From assembly GCF_003054445.1 (NCBI RefSeq), contig NC_042507.1:186001-250000 (forward strand): a DNA stretch of 64,000 nucleotides, given 5' to 3'. The translations under genes were made by a program, and so were the position numbers. The notes beneath the pieces are model-generated. The model did no database searches. It was given only the letters and a program-made list of their open reading frames with translations, and was not told the DNA's origin. Of this stretch, positions 55,464 to 64,000 are shown one piece after another; position 1 is the stretch's first letter; every line of letters begins with the position of its first letter. This DNA is from Pichia kudriavzevii. Taxonomy: Eukaryota; Ascomycota; Pichiomycetes; Pichiales; Pichiaceae.

Positions 55464-56289
55464 TTATTTTTTCTTCTCGGTAATTATTTGATCTACATTT
55501 AGACCTGTGTACTCACCAATGCTCCGCTTGACTTTGGCTAAGAAACCTTCAACTTCCTTTGAGCTCTCTACAATTGTGGAGGATGTACTCTTTACTAGCT
55601 CTTCAGATTTTTCAGCAAACTCCACTTGTTTTGTATGGACTGCAGGTAATTTTTCCTTTTCAACATTTTCTAAAAAGCCAAAGACATTGTTGAATGTTTT
55701 CGGAAAGAACAGCTTAAATGAAAGTAAACCAGTTGCCACAGGCGCTAGTACCCTAATCAGAATGTTTTTCTTTCTTGCTAAAACAGAACCAAACAACCCA
55801 CCGGTGATTACATATAGCGCATCTGGAAAAAATTCTTCTCTTCTATCATGTAATGAACTAGCTGTTGAGAAAACTTCCCTTTCAGCCTTGAAATACTGCT
55901 CTGATTTTTCAATGTAATACTTTTTCGACAGTTCAAAATACTTATATAATTCTTCTCTTGCGGACTTTATCCGAGGTTCAAGAAGTGATTCGATACTCTG
56001 TTCTTCCTTTACAAATTTTGACAACTGAGGTTCTGATGGTGTGGTTTCTGAAACAGACACCTGTTGGGGCTCATCGTTGTAGAAGGTTCTTTTCGATTCA
56101 CATTTAATACTCTCGCTAAATGTCAAATAAGTTATAGAAGTAGATGAAACTAGAAGACCTGCCTTTATCAAAAGAACATTTTAGGCGACACAGAATATTC
56201 CAGTTAGTAATCGCTCAATTGGTCTAAATAAAGCTATGGCATATAATGAGTAGCGTTCAAAAACATACCTTAAGAATAGTTGAAGACAT
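55464..56289 (-). CDS. MICOS subunit of the Mic26/Mic27 (apolipoprotein O) family (spliced)
   Basis: This 239-residue protein has two exons: 56289-56269 (seven codons, MSSTILK) and 56162-55464. Exon 2 contains no methionine at all, so an upstream exon is required. The core SLHDRREEFFPDALYVITGGLFGSVLARKKNILIRVLAP and FPKTFNNVFGFL blocks match Mic26/Mic27, inner-membrane subunits of the crista-junction complex. Two hydrophobic segments (about 120-140 and 145-160) bracket the positively charged ARKK loop. A hydrophobic N-terminus (ILKAGLLVSSTSITYLTF) may be a membrane anchor or targeting segment. A C-terminal charged helix follows. Which of the two paralogues it represents is unclear. Confidence 0.88.
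56163..56268 (-). other. MIC26/27-like gene intron (106 nt)
   Basis: On the minus strand the intron begins GTATGT (56268-56263) and has a perfect TACTAAC (56209-56203). It ends at the first AG after the branch site, AAAG (last base 56163), about 40 nt on. A CAG lies four bases further but would shift the frame into an immediate stop. Only the AAAG site joins MSSTILK in frame to AGLLVSS. Confidence 0.82.
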
Positions 56290-56581
56290 TGTTGATGGTG
56301 TTAGCCAGTGGTTTTCTTATCGTTTTTTTTTTTGGACTGGTTTCAAATGTGCTTGTTCATACTCAATAATATTGAAAATCGTACTCTCAATATATGGGTG
56401 GGATCTCACGCATAGAGACAACAAATTAACATTTTAAAAATGACTCGACGCGTCGGCGAGGCTCAGCCTGTCCTTTTCCGGAGTTTAAATTATTGTGTGG
56501 CTAAATTGAATTTATAGACTTAATATGAACCTGTTCTTTTCAAGAGATTCGTTCAAGTGAATATACAGTTAAAAACAGAAA

Positions 56582-58096
56582 ATGGGTCTACTGAAAACAC
56601 TTAAAAACAAGGTGACTTCCATATCTGAGATTGCCCCAAGTGCACCAGCAGCCCCAATAGGTAGGGAACCTACCGATAGATCCATTTATCAATCAAGACA
56701 AAATTTTGGTGTTAACTTTGGTTCTTTGTTTCTACTTGAAAAGTATATTTTTGACGAAATGTTTGTTGATGATGCTGGTGTTGAATTGGATGCAATTAAA
56801 AATTGCTTCAAAAAAGATGGTGTTGATAAAACAAGGGAAAGGTTGGAACACCATTGGAAAAATTACTGTTCCGACAGTGATTGGGAATGGTTAAAAGAGA
56901 AAGGGATACAATCAATTCGTATACCTTTTGGCTATTGGCTTGTAGATGGTGGCTCCTTCACTAAGGGTACTTCATTTGAAAGCCTAGCTGGGGCTTATGC
57001 TAAGGGTTGGAGCATACTGAAGAAGTTTTACATTGAGAAGGCCAAACAATACCAGATCTCAATTCTAGTAGATTTGCATGCTCTTCCCAAAGGTGCTAAT
57101 ACGGGTGACCATAGTGGTGAATGGTTTAAAGACCCTGACTTTTGGAATGATTCCAATGCTATTAACTTAGCTGTAGAAATTTGTGCATTTATAGCTAAGG
57201 ATTTAGCGGATTACGACAACATATGTGGTATTCAGATTGTCAACGAGTCTGTTTTCAGCAACAACCCAAGTGGACAAGAAAAATACTATAGAAAGGCTGC
57301 TAATGCCATCAGAAAAGTGAATAGTGACGTTCCAATAATCATAAGTGATGGCTGGTGGCCTGACCAATGGGTCAACTTTCTTGATAGATTTTCAAACGGT
57401 GATGTTGGAAGTCTAGGTATCGTCATAGATGACCACATATACAGATGTTTCAGCGACGACGATAAAAACAAAAAAATAGAAGAGATTATAGAGGATCTGG
57501 ATAGCTCAGTGTTAACCGGTTTATCGAAACCAGCAGATTTTATCATTGGAGAATATTCATGTGTGCTCGATTCACGGTCATGGGATAGATCACAAGGCTG
57601 TAATAGAGATGACATGGTTAGGGCCTACGGCAACAAACAATGTAAACTTTTCAAAGAGAGAGCAAACACGGGTCACTACTTTTGGACCTTCAAATTTCAA
57701 CATGGAGATGGTGGGGAGTGGGGCTTGGTTCCCATGATAAGTCGAGGCTGTATTCCAAGTAGGAACAGCTCTGTTAACCTTCCATCTAAAGAAGATTTTG
57801 ACAGAAATCTGAAGGAAATGTTACAAGGGCATGAGAATTATTGGAAAGCACAAAATCCAAATGAAAACTATGAATTCTGGAGATATAAAGAAGGCTTTAC
57901 AACGGGATGGCATGATGCTTTAAGCTTTGCAAGATTTAACAATTCCAGGATCGGAAGAATGGTAGCATGGACCTCAAGCAGGAGAAAGGAACATGTTAAT
58001 GCAAGGAAAAGTAGCCCATTTTTATGGCAATGGGAAGCTGGGTTCCAAGAGGCTATACGCAAGTTTGAGGAAGTATCTAATAAAGCGTTTATATAG
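56582..58096 (+). CDS. GH5 glucan beta-glucosidase-like protein (YBR056W type)
   Basis: This 504-residue glycoside hydrolase family 5 protein is related to exo-1,3-beta-glucanase but has no signal peptide. It corresponds to S. cerevisiae YBR056W (501). The acid/base Glu is in IVNES (about 222) and the nucleophile in IIGEYSC (about 324). Other family features are SIRIPFGYWLVDG, LVDLHALPKGANTGDHSG and YFWTFKFQHGDGGEWG. The N-terminal 25 residues (MGLLKTLKNKVTSISEIAPS) are basic and could be a membrane-associating or mitochondrial targeting helix. Substrate is not known from sequence. The ATG at 56582 is the first in frame. It is intact. Confidence 0.9.
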   Translation: MGLLKTLKNKVTSISEIAPSAPAAPIGREPTDRSIYQSRQNFGVNFGSLFLLEKYIFDEMFVDDAGVELDAIKNCFKKDGVDKTRERLEHHWKNYCSDSDWEWLKEKGIQSIRIPFGYWLVDGGSFTKGTSFESLAGAYAKGWSILKKFYIEKAKQYQISILVDLHALPKGANTGDHSGEWFKDPDFWNDSNAINLAVEICAFIAKDLADYDNICGIQIVNESVFSNNPSGQEKYYRKAANAIRKVNSDVPIIISDGWWPDQWVNFLDRFSNGDVGSLGIVIDDHIYRCFSDDDKNKKIEEIIEDLDSSVLTGLSKPADFIIGEYSCVLDSRSWDRSQGCNRDDMVRAYGNKQCKLFKERANTGHYFWTFKFQHGDGGEWGLVPMISRGCIPSRNSSVNLPSKEDFDRNLKEMLQGHENYWKAQNPNENYEFWRYKEGFTTGWHDALSFARFNNSRIGRMVAWTSSRRKEHVNARKSSPFLWQWEAGFQEAIRKFEEVSNKAFI

Positions 58097-59529
58097 TGGC
58101 ACAAATATTACAAATTGGTTACCTTTTTCTGTTCTTTTTTTTTTTCAAAAAAATAACCTTCTTTTAAGTCTAATTATTACTTTATGGAAACGACTCTGTA
58201 AAAATATCTTTCTTTAAACTGTATACTTAAAGCCAACTTCAATCCCCTTTTTATTGCTATTGTTGTAATTCATTTACACAGATGCAAATAAAAATGTTTA
58301 GACCCAAAAGCAAAATGAGTTAACAAAATAATTCAGATATCTAACGCTAGTCAGGTGGAACTAGTTTTAATATGTCTACCCAGCTAGCCTTTTTCTAGTA
58401 AATATAAAACTTAAGGTATCCTATAATCAAAAGTTGTTATACCAACAAGATGAACTGAGAGACATTGCTTTTTTAAGATTTGGTTTGTCATTGTTATATT
58501 TGTTTTTTAGGTTCTATTATGATAGTTGGGTTAATGCTGACATCTTATAAACAGAAAATGTGGTATCCCTTCGATCTTGCTTAGAATAATTGGTCAAAGC
58601 GCTTCCTGATGAAATAAGTAGACAATTAATTTACATTTTTTAAAAGTATTTAACTTGATAAAACCCGTTGATTTTTACACAGCTTCTTTCCCTCTTGTTA
58701 ACATTAAATTAGGGACAGGCATATTATCGTTGGACAAATTATGTTGATCTTTAGTTTGATTTGTAAGTGTCAGCTCGTTTCGATGCTTATTAACGGTATG
58801 CACTTCACACTTTTTAATTCTGCTATGAATAGCCTAAGTAAAACTTATTAAGTAGACATTTTAAAAAGAAATATGAAAAACAAAATAAAAGATCTCGACC
58901 AAAGTAACCATTGACCTTTACCAAACTAACATATAAAAAGAAGAACTTTATTTATAGAAAACATGAATAAGCTAGCATGTATGAATAACAATTTCATTCA
59001 GAACTATTAACTCCTGAGGGCTTATCACCACTATGGAATACCCGTGGTTTTGAAGTTAGTTATCAGGGTAACTCTTGATCGACACAAGTAGATTCAGAAA
59101 AGAGGGATTTTAAGCCTGAACCTTTCCTATTCAACATGAAACTGTCCTCATAATATCCATCTAGACATCTTTCCTTTAACTTACTAAAATTAAGATCAGG
59201 TGCATACTTACAAAAAGCCCAATTTGTTTATTCAGTTAGTTCTACTATCCCATATATATTTTTAATCGAATAGAAAATTCAACCCACATGAACTCAATAT
59301 TTTCAAAACTGACCTTGAAAATTCGACATGGTGAAAACCATCAAAATTATTAAGTAGAACAAATAATTTTATATATATGTTTCGTGTAGTAAAGAAAACT
59401 TTAAATTGTTTTGGAGAGAAAGATGAAGATTGATCTGTATTTTTAAGAATTCAAATCAAATCATTAAAAATATATTTCACGTGACTACAAAAGGTCCTAG
59501 AAGAAAGAAAATTAACAATTTCAACATTT
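58097..59529. other. 1.4-kb AT-rich gene-poor region
   Basis: This is the longest stretch without a gene in the window, between the GH5 gene and a tRNA gene. I see no ORF worth calling, no tRNA other than the one at its right end, and no snRNA, SRP or RNase P signature. The phrase TAAGTAGA recurs at about 58614, 58849 and 59351, each followed by AT-rich sequence. No LTR-like ends or target-site duplications are evident. An E-box (CACGTG) lies at 59478-59483, 47 bp before the tRNA. Confidence 0.6.
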
Positions 59530-59611
59530 GTGGGTTTGGCCGAGTGGTCTAAGGCGTCACGTTTAGGCCGTGATATCTTCGGATGCAAGAGTTCGAACCT
59601 CTTAGCCCACA
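59530..59611 (+). tRNA. tRNA-Leu (anticodon UAG)
   Basis: This 82-nt class II tRNA folds cleanly. The acceptor GTGGGTT pairs with AGCCCAC, with discriminator A. The D arm is GCC GAGTGGTCTAA GGC, and the anticodon stem TCACG/CGTGA encloses the loop TTTAGGC, giving anticodon TAG. The long variable arm is TATCTTCGGATGC and the T arm AAGAG TTCGAAC CTCTT. It closely resembles S. cerevisiae tRNA-Leu. A box (TGGCCGAGTGG) and B box (GTTCGAACC) are intact, there is no intron, and a T run follows at 59616-59622. It reads CUN leucine codons. Confidence 0.96.
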
Positions 59612-59745
59612 AATATTTTTTTAAGTTTTCTCTATTGCGCCAAGGTATGTGCTGAATGTTTTTAAGATGCAATTGTTAAACATCTGCAGTCGAGTCCATC
59701 TTTTTAAAATTACATACTAAGGTTATACCAAGAAAAAAACGTGTT

Positions 59746-62700
59746 TTAATCAACTTCTTCAGTTTTATAAATTAAAAATTTGGCTTTAGTCTCACTGATC
59801 AGTGCTTTCCAAGCACTTAGTTGGCTACCACTGAGAAGCAAATGGTTGGATTCAACTAGTCTTTCTGTTCTTTTCAAGAACCGAATTAGTGATTTGACTA
59901 GATTTGTCTGCTTTTCAATATCCTGCTTAACAGCATTATCTGCGATTTTTTTATTGAGTACTTTACGGCATCTTTCAAGAAATGATTCAAAGATTTGAAC
60001 ATCTCCGAAATTATGCACAAAGATTTCGGGCTGGTGCTCAAATATTTTCAATGTAGTAAGCAAAGTTACAGAAGAGATAGTTTGGTCATCTTTAATACCA
60101 CAATCAAAATATTTGGTAAAGAGTAATCTCCATTCAATGTCACATAAAAACTCTAGCCCTCTGTTATCTTCTAAAACTTTGAACAAGTTGTAAATAGACT
60201 CAAATATCTGTTTTCTAAAGTTTAAACCATCATCAATTTTATACTTATACGGACCAATCATCTGCACACGTATGAAGCTTTTATTAGGTTTGATTTCAGT
60301 TTCAACTATATTTGGAACAATCTTATTCATTAGAGAAATTGCGATATTTACTTTCTTGCTTAGAATTAAGTTCAAGTTGAAGGCACCAACCTCTTTAATC
60401 AGAAGATTAGAATGAAAGATAAAATTATTTGTGGTCATTTCGGAATATTTTACTAATTGCGAAAGTTCTGCGTTTTCTAAAAACTGGGTGTTTCCGAATG
60501 TATATTTCACTGTATCACCAAGAGTAATCAATAACGTTAAGTGAGAAGATTTGGTAGCTGATAAAACATCAAGTAAATCAGGTAGAAGGTTATATTTGAA
60601 AGCCAAGGCACCAAGGCAATCTGCAGCATTGGAGTATTCGGTGGTATTATCCAGCTGGGGACTGGATCGTTGTACATCTATAATTAACTTAAACAAATGA
60701 CTTGCAGACTCATGAGATAAATGTACGTGATCTAAGATATTTGCAAGCGTTTTGAATGCGGGCGTTGACGCATTTCCTTTTAAAAACACCATAAATTGTG
60801 GTAAATAGTTATCAGGATATTTACAGACGATAGTGGACACCGTCTTCATGGTCATGTTAACAACATTAGATTCATTTGAAGAATATCCATTCAAAAATAA
60901 ACCAAGCTCAGTTTTTAAATCAACAGATTTCAAAACTTGATTCAAAAAAACAAGTGAAAAGTAAACGTCATTACCACTTTGTATATTTTGAATAATATTA
61001 TCAATGGAAGTGTAATTCTTGGAAGTAACCATAAGAACGGCCAACAATTTTGATACTTTGATATCCGATATATCATCAAAACTTTGTATTGCCTGTGAGA
61101 GAGATGAATCTGTAGTCTGTAGCAAAATCTTCTCCATCAAATCAGGCAAAACTTCATCGAATTCATCAAATTTACTCAACTCAATTAACACGGAGATGAA
61201 TGTAGTCATATCACTTGTTATGTTAACTTTATCCAGAATATTTGTCAGGGTAATACCTATATCAACGCAGTTCAGGGGTGTAAACATTTTATTAGAGAAT
61301 AAGGTACCAATTGCCAAGAGTATTGATTTGCCATCAGCTTCATCAAAAAACCCAGAGGAAGTAATTATGGAAACTGTCTTAACACACGTGCCACTTAGTT
61401 CTGAAATCTTAAAATACTGTAAAATGTAACCCAAAATTGCTTTAATCCATTCTGGACTTATTGCAAAATTGATTTTTCCTGATGAACAAAATTTTTTAAT
61501 GGCGTTTAGAGTATTAAAGGCTAAAACTTCAGTGGATAGCGTTTCAGTTAATGCGTTTAAGATACTTTTCACTGTTTCTTTATCAAGTTGAGCTTTCAAA
61601 CACATCGATGTTAGTGAGTTTAATGCTTGTAGTCTCATTTCGCTAGACAAGTTTCTATCAGTAAGCTTTCCAAGTAAAAACCCCACTAGGAGGTAAGATA
61701 ATTGTGTGACAATATCATTATTTCTGATGGTACTATTATAATCCCCATCACCAAGGCACTGTGTTTCAAATATTTCATTGATTAAACTCATACCTTCAAG
61801 CACCATTTTTTGGTTGGATCTATTGGACAAACAATTTTTTAGGAAATTAACAAAATAAGGAAGCCCATCACCAAATGAATCAATCTTGTCATTTTCTAGA
61901 AAAGCAGAATAGAAATAGTGTGTCTGTACAGTGTAAGGGATAGAATTCCAGCTTTGATTCAACGCAACAATATATGACTCCACGTAATGCGAACCTACAC
62001 CACCGAGAGTTCTCGTTATGTTTGAAACTAGCTTCAAAAATGCTTCTGGTTTATCATTGACAACTGCTTCATTACTCCTGATTAACTTTAGGATTTTCTC
62101 ATTGATATTCTCAGCACTCCCAACAAATAAAGCATAAGGATCATCGTTACAGGCCATACTTACATCACTTAATCTTCTTCCATTGGTAGTTTCTGCCATA
62201 TTTTTAGAGTTTAATAAATTATAGTAAGCACCATCAGGTGAGCTTAATTCAAAAATGAATGATAAAGTTTCACATAGCCTCAGCAAGACATTTTTATTTT
62301 TTTCAATATCTAATAAAATCATAATATCATTAAAGCACTTCTTCAACGCTAGTGGTAATCTTTGAGGGAAATTCTCAATCACACAAGACAATACATTTAA
62401 AGCTTCCAGCCTCACTTTCCAGGAGCAATTATCATCATCGGCATCCTCATCGTCCTCATAATCACTATAGCTATCACCATCTTCATCTTCAAAGTCATTG
62501 TAATCTTTAATATCATCAGCCAAAGCATTACTTTCTTCGTCATCTTCACTGTTATCGCCATAAGGATCATACTTGATCAACACCTCACAGATATCAAGAC
62601 AATCGCCGGTCAGAAAATAAGTATTATCACTCTTACAATTTTTAAATAGGCTCAAAGCAGCTGTTAAGGCTTCAACCCTTAGGTTATCCTTTTCCTGTTG

Positions 62701-63519
62701 GTTCTCGTAATCTTGATCTAAGTCTCCTAATTCATTTACCTTTAAACAACTACTGATAATTTCCCACAGTTGTAATGCAAAAGGCTCAAAACTAAGTGAG
62801 TTGCTTGCAAACGATACAGAAATAACAGATAATAGCTTTGATTGGCCTTCATAGAAATTTTTATAAGAATTGGTTAACTGTGTAATATTTTTAAGAAAGT
62901 TTTCAATTATCTCAATGCTCTCAATATTTTTAGAAAGTGAGCCATATGCACTTATACTTTTTTTTGAGATAATTGCATCTGCAGTGAATATGACTTCTGT
63001 CAGAAACCCCAAGGTTTGGAATATTTGTGTTTGATTGAAATATTTACCTGAATATTCAATTAAATCTGTTAAAATCTCAATATAATCAATTTCCAGTTTG
63101 AACTTCTCCCTATCACTAAATATCTCAGGCAAGACAATGTTAATGATTCCCACGTGCACTTCTTCTATTAAGGGCAAGTTTTCCAGAATATTGTGTAACG
63201 CCATTGTATAAATTGTAGAAGTAATCGAAACTTTCTTAGGTTTCTTATTGATTAGAGTTCTAACAACGGGTAAAATATCAACTTTCAATCTATACGGTAA
63301 GGATTCAAAGCATTTCAAAGATTGTGTTCTAACCTCAGGGAACTCATCATTCAATCTTGTTAACAATATCCTTGCATATTCATCTACTTCGTAACTTGCG
63401 ATATGGTTGATTGTATTTGACATTTCCTTTTCAAGATCGTTCAAAGCCATGAATCGAAGATCCGGATCAGTGTCCTTAGTCATGACCAATAGGTCGTTTA
63501 TGCATTTTCTTGATGCCAT
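59746..63519 (-). CDS. CAND1/TIP120 cullin exchange factor
   Basis: This 1257-residue all-helical HEAT-repeat protein matches human CAND1 (1230) in length and order. The N-terminal HEAT block begins DTDPDLRFMALNDLEKEM. The acidic loop (about 325-370: YDPYGDNSEDDEE through DYEDDEDADDDNCSWKVRLEAL) is the family signature, followed by continuous HEAT repeats and a C-terminal TIP120 domain (IVETEIKPNKSFIRVQMIGPYKYKIDDGLNFRKQIFES). CAND1 removes F-box adaptor-Skp1 modules from un-neddylated cullin-1 so that they can be exchanged. S. cerevisiae has only the shorter, diverged Lag2, so a full-length CAND1 is informative. The ATG at 63519 is the first in frame. The tRNA-Leu gene lies downstream. Confidence 0.92.
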   Translation of the reverse strand: MASRKCINDLLVMTKDTDPDLRFMALNDLEKEMSNTINHIASYEVDEYARILLTRLNDEFPEVRTQSLKCFESLPYRLKVDILPVVRTLINKKPKKVSITSTIYTMALHNILENLPLIEEVHVGIINIVLPEIFSDREKFKLEIDYIEILTDLIEYSGKYFNQTQIFQTLGFLTEVIFTADAIISKKSISAYGSLSKNIESIEIIENFLKNITQLTNSYKNFYEGQSKLLSVISVSFASNSLSFEPFALQLWEIISSCLKVNELGDLDQDYENQQEKDNLRVEALTAALSLFKNCKSDNTYFLTGDCLDICEVLIKYDPYGDNSEDDEESNALADDIKDYNDFEDEDGDSYSDYEDDEDADDDNCSWKVRLEALNVLSCVIENFPQRLPLALKKCFNDIMILLDIEKNKNVLLRLCETLSFIFELSSPDGAYYNLLNSKNMAETTNGRRLSDVSMACNDDPYALFVGSAENINEKILKLIRSNEAVVNDKPEAFLKLVSNITRTLGGVGSHYVESYIVALNQSWNSIPYTVQTHYFYSAFLENDKIDSFGDGLPYFVNFLKNCLSNRSNQKMVLEGMSLINEIFETQCLGDGDYNSTIRNNDIVTQLSYLLVGFLLGKLTDRNLSSEMRLQALNSLTSMCLKAQLDKETVKSILNALTETLSTEVLAFNTLNAIKKFCSSGKINFAISPEWIKAILGYILQYFKISELSGTCVKTVSIITSSGFFDEADGKSILLAIGTLFSNKMFTPLNCVDIGITLTNILDKVNITSDMTTFISVLIELSKFDEFDEVLPDLMEKILLQTTDSSLSQAIQSFDDISDIKVSKLLAVLMVTSKNYTSIDNIIQNIQSGNDVYFSLVFLNQVLKSVDLKTELGLFLNGYSSNESNVVNMTMKTVSTIVCKYPDNYLPQFMVFLKGNASTPAFKTLANILDHVHLSHESASHLFKLIIDVQRSSPQLDNTTEYSNAADCLGALAFKYNLLPDLLDVLSATKSSHLTLLITLGDTVKYTFGNTQFLENAELSQLVKYSEMTTNNFIFHSNLLIKEVGAFNLNLILSKKVNIAISLMNKIVPNIVETEIKPNKSFIRVQMIGPYKYKIDDGLNFRKQIFESIYNLFKVLEDNRGLEFLCDIEWRLLFTKYFDCGIKDDQTISSVTLLTTLKIFEHQPEIFVHNFGDVQIFESFLERCRKVLNKKIADNAVKQDIEKQTNLVKSLIRFLKRTERLVESNHLLLSGSQLSAWKALISETKAKFLIYKTEEVD

Positions 63520-63862
63520 TGGAGGTCAACGATTTTGGTTCCTTACGGGGTATTGACTCCGCCTGTACTGCTCCAAAAGAAGCATGCAGTGGGCGATTTT
63601 GGCAAACAAGCTGTTTCGCTCTATTTTATCAGATTTGATATAGGCCGGACTACGATTAATTGAAAATATTGCCGTAAATTTCTGATGCAGAAGGGTTCCC
63701 AGAAAGCGAGTATTCTAAAACTATAGTGGGTGAATTTATAAAACAACATTAATTAGATTGGGAGATAGAAAGCAGTATATAAGAATAATAAAGACGGAGA
63801 AATGTTTATATAACGATTTATTTGGGTTAGGAAAAAAAAAGTATATAGATATTGCAAAAAAA
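63520..63862. other. CAND1 promoter region
   Basis: This 343-bp spacer lies between CAND1 and the 3' end of the next minus-strand gene. It is AT-rich with short A-runs near 63832-63840 and 63856-63862. No gene is visible. Confidence 0.6.
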
Positions 63863-64000
63863 TCAGAAATCGTTTTGTAATAAAGACTCAATTAAATGAT
63901 CTTCGTATTGGAAAGTCTGCGGAGCGTTTTGTTGAGTAGGCAAGGTACTTGTATTTGGTATCGAACCTATTATAGACAAATCCAAATGTTCATTCGTGAG
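63863..64000 (-). CDS. 3' end of an unidentified gene (cut by the right edge)
   Basis: A frame is open from the window edge (64000) to a TGA at 63865-63863 and encodes 45 C-terminal residues. The tail is polar with Asn/Gln/Thr and ends in an acidic-aromatic-leucine motif (FQYEDHLIESLLQNDF) of the kind seen in activation domains. There are only 45 codons, so chance cannot be ruled out. The gap to CAND1 and the strand fit a normal gene arrangement, with this gene upstream of CAND1. Confidence 0.55.
   Translation of the reverse strand, partial: LTNEHLDLSIIGSIPNTSTLPTQQNAPQTFQYEDHLIESLLQNDF

Noticed and set aside
56246-56437. 63-codon plus-strand ORF near the MIC26/27-like gene
   Set aside because: It is antisense to the first exon and intron, which have clear splice signals and family support.
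58430-58460. TGTTATACCAACAA as a possible LTR end
   Set aside because: No matching opposite end, no target duplication, no internal element; too short to support.
58597-58620. CTGATGAA as a possible C/D snoRNA C box
   Set aside because: No properly spaced D box (CTGA) or terminal stem is visible nearby.

Overview
This window is nuclear DNA of a budding yeast (Saccharomycotina). Genes are dense, most are intronless, and the two introns I can see have the canonical TACTAAC branch site. Nearly all genes have clear Saccharomyces cerevisiae counterparts. A CTG codon at 52571-52573 falls on a conserved leucine of an M16 metalloprotease, and the tRNA at 59530-59611 is tRNA-Leu(UAG), so CTG is probably read as leucine. 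A Pichia-type yeast is my guess, but family placement is inference. I see no transposon, LTR, virus-like element or CRISPR array.

Layout. 0-7 kb: two head-to-tail cysteine synthase paralogues (the left one cut by the window edge), an ERS1-type cystine transporter, WHI2 and YAE1; this part looks more GC-rich than the rest. 7-24 kb: a full TOR kinase, TAL1, ARP3, a small ORF, ETF alpha, SKN7 and an unrecognised Ser/Thr-Pro-rich protein. 24-36 kb: GRX5, a mitofissin (ATG44), SWD2 and HCS1 (convergent, 1 bp apart), ATP7, DUG2 and RPS27. 36-58 kb: an orphan membrane/coiled-coil protein, an F-box/LRR protein, ARC18 (spliced, 6-nt first exon), a ROM2-type RhoGEF, KOG1, MTM1, a BAR-like protein, an M16C metalloprotease (SDD3), a MICOS Mic26/27 protein (spliced, 21-nt first exon) and a GH5 protein like YBR056W. 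58-64 kb: a long AT-rich gene-poor stretch, tRNA-Leu(UAG), a true CAND1, and the 3' end of an unidentified gene cut by the right edge.

Functional themes. TORC1: the kinase, its Raptor subunit Kog1 and the upstream regulator Whi2 lie within about 45 kb. Thiol and Fe-S metabolism: two cysteine synthases, a cystine transporter, Yae1, Grx5, Dug2 and Mtm1. Actin and cell wall: Arp3, Arc18 and Rom2. Whether these groupings exceed chance was not tested.

Most notable non-coding signals: (1) an 18-bp block, CACGTG followed by a TTGCGCAA core, upstream of both cysteine synthase copies with one mismatch; (2) a perfect 28-bp palindrome at 3989-4016; (3) a 50-nt pure purine/pyrimidine tract starting two bases after the WHI2 stop codon. 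I found no clearly new multi-gene system; the window is mostly conserved housekeeping genes with a few unrecognised small or orphan genes.
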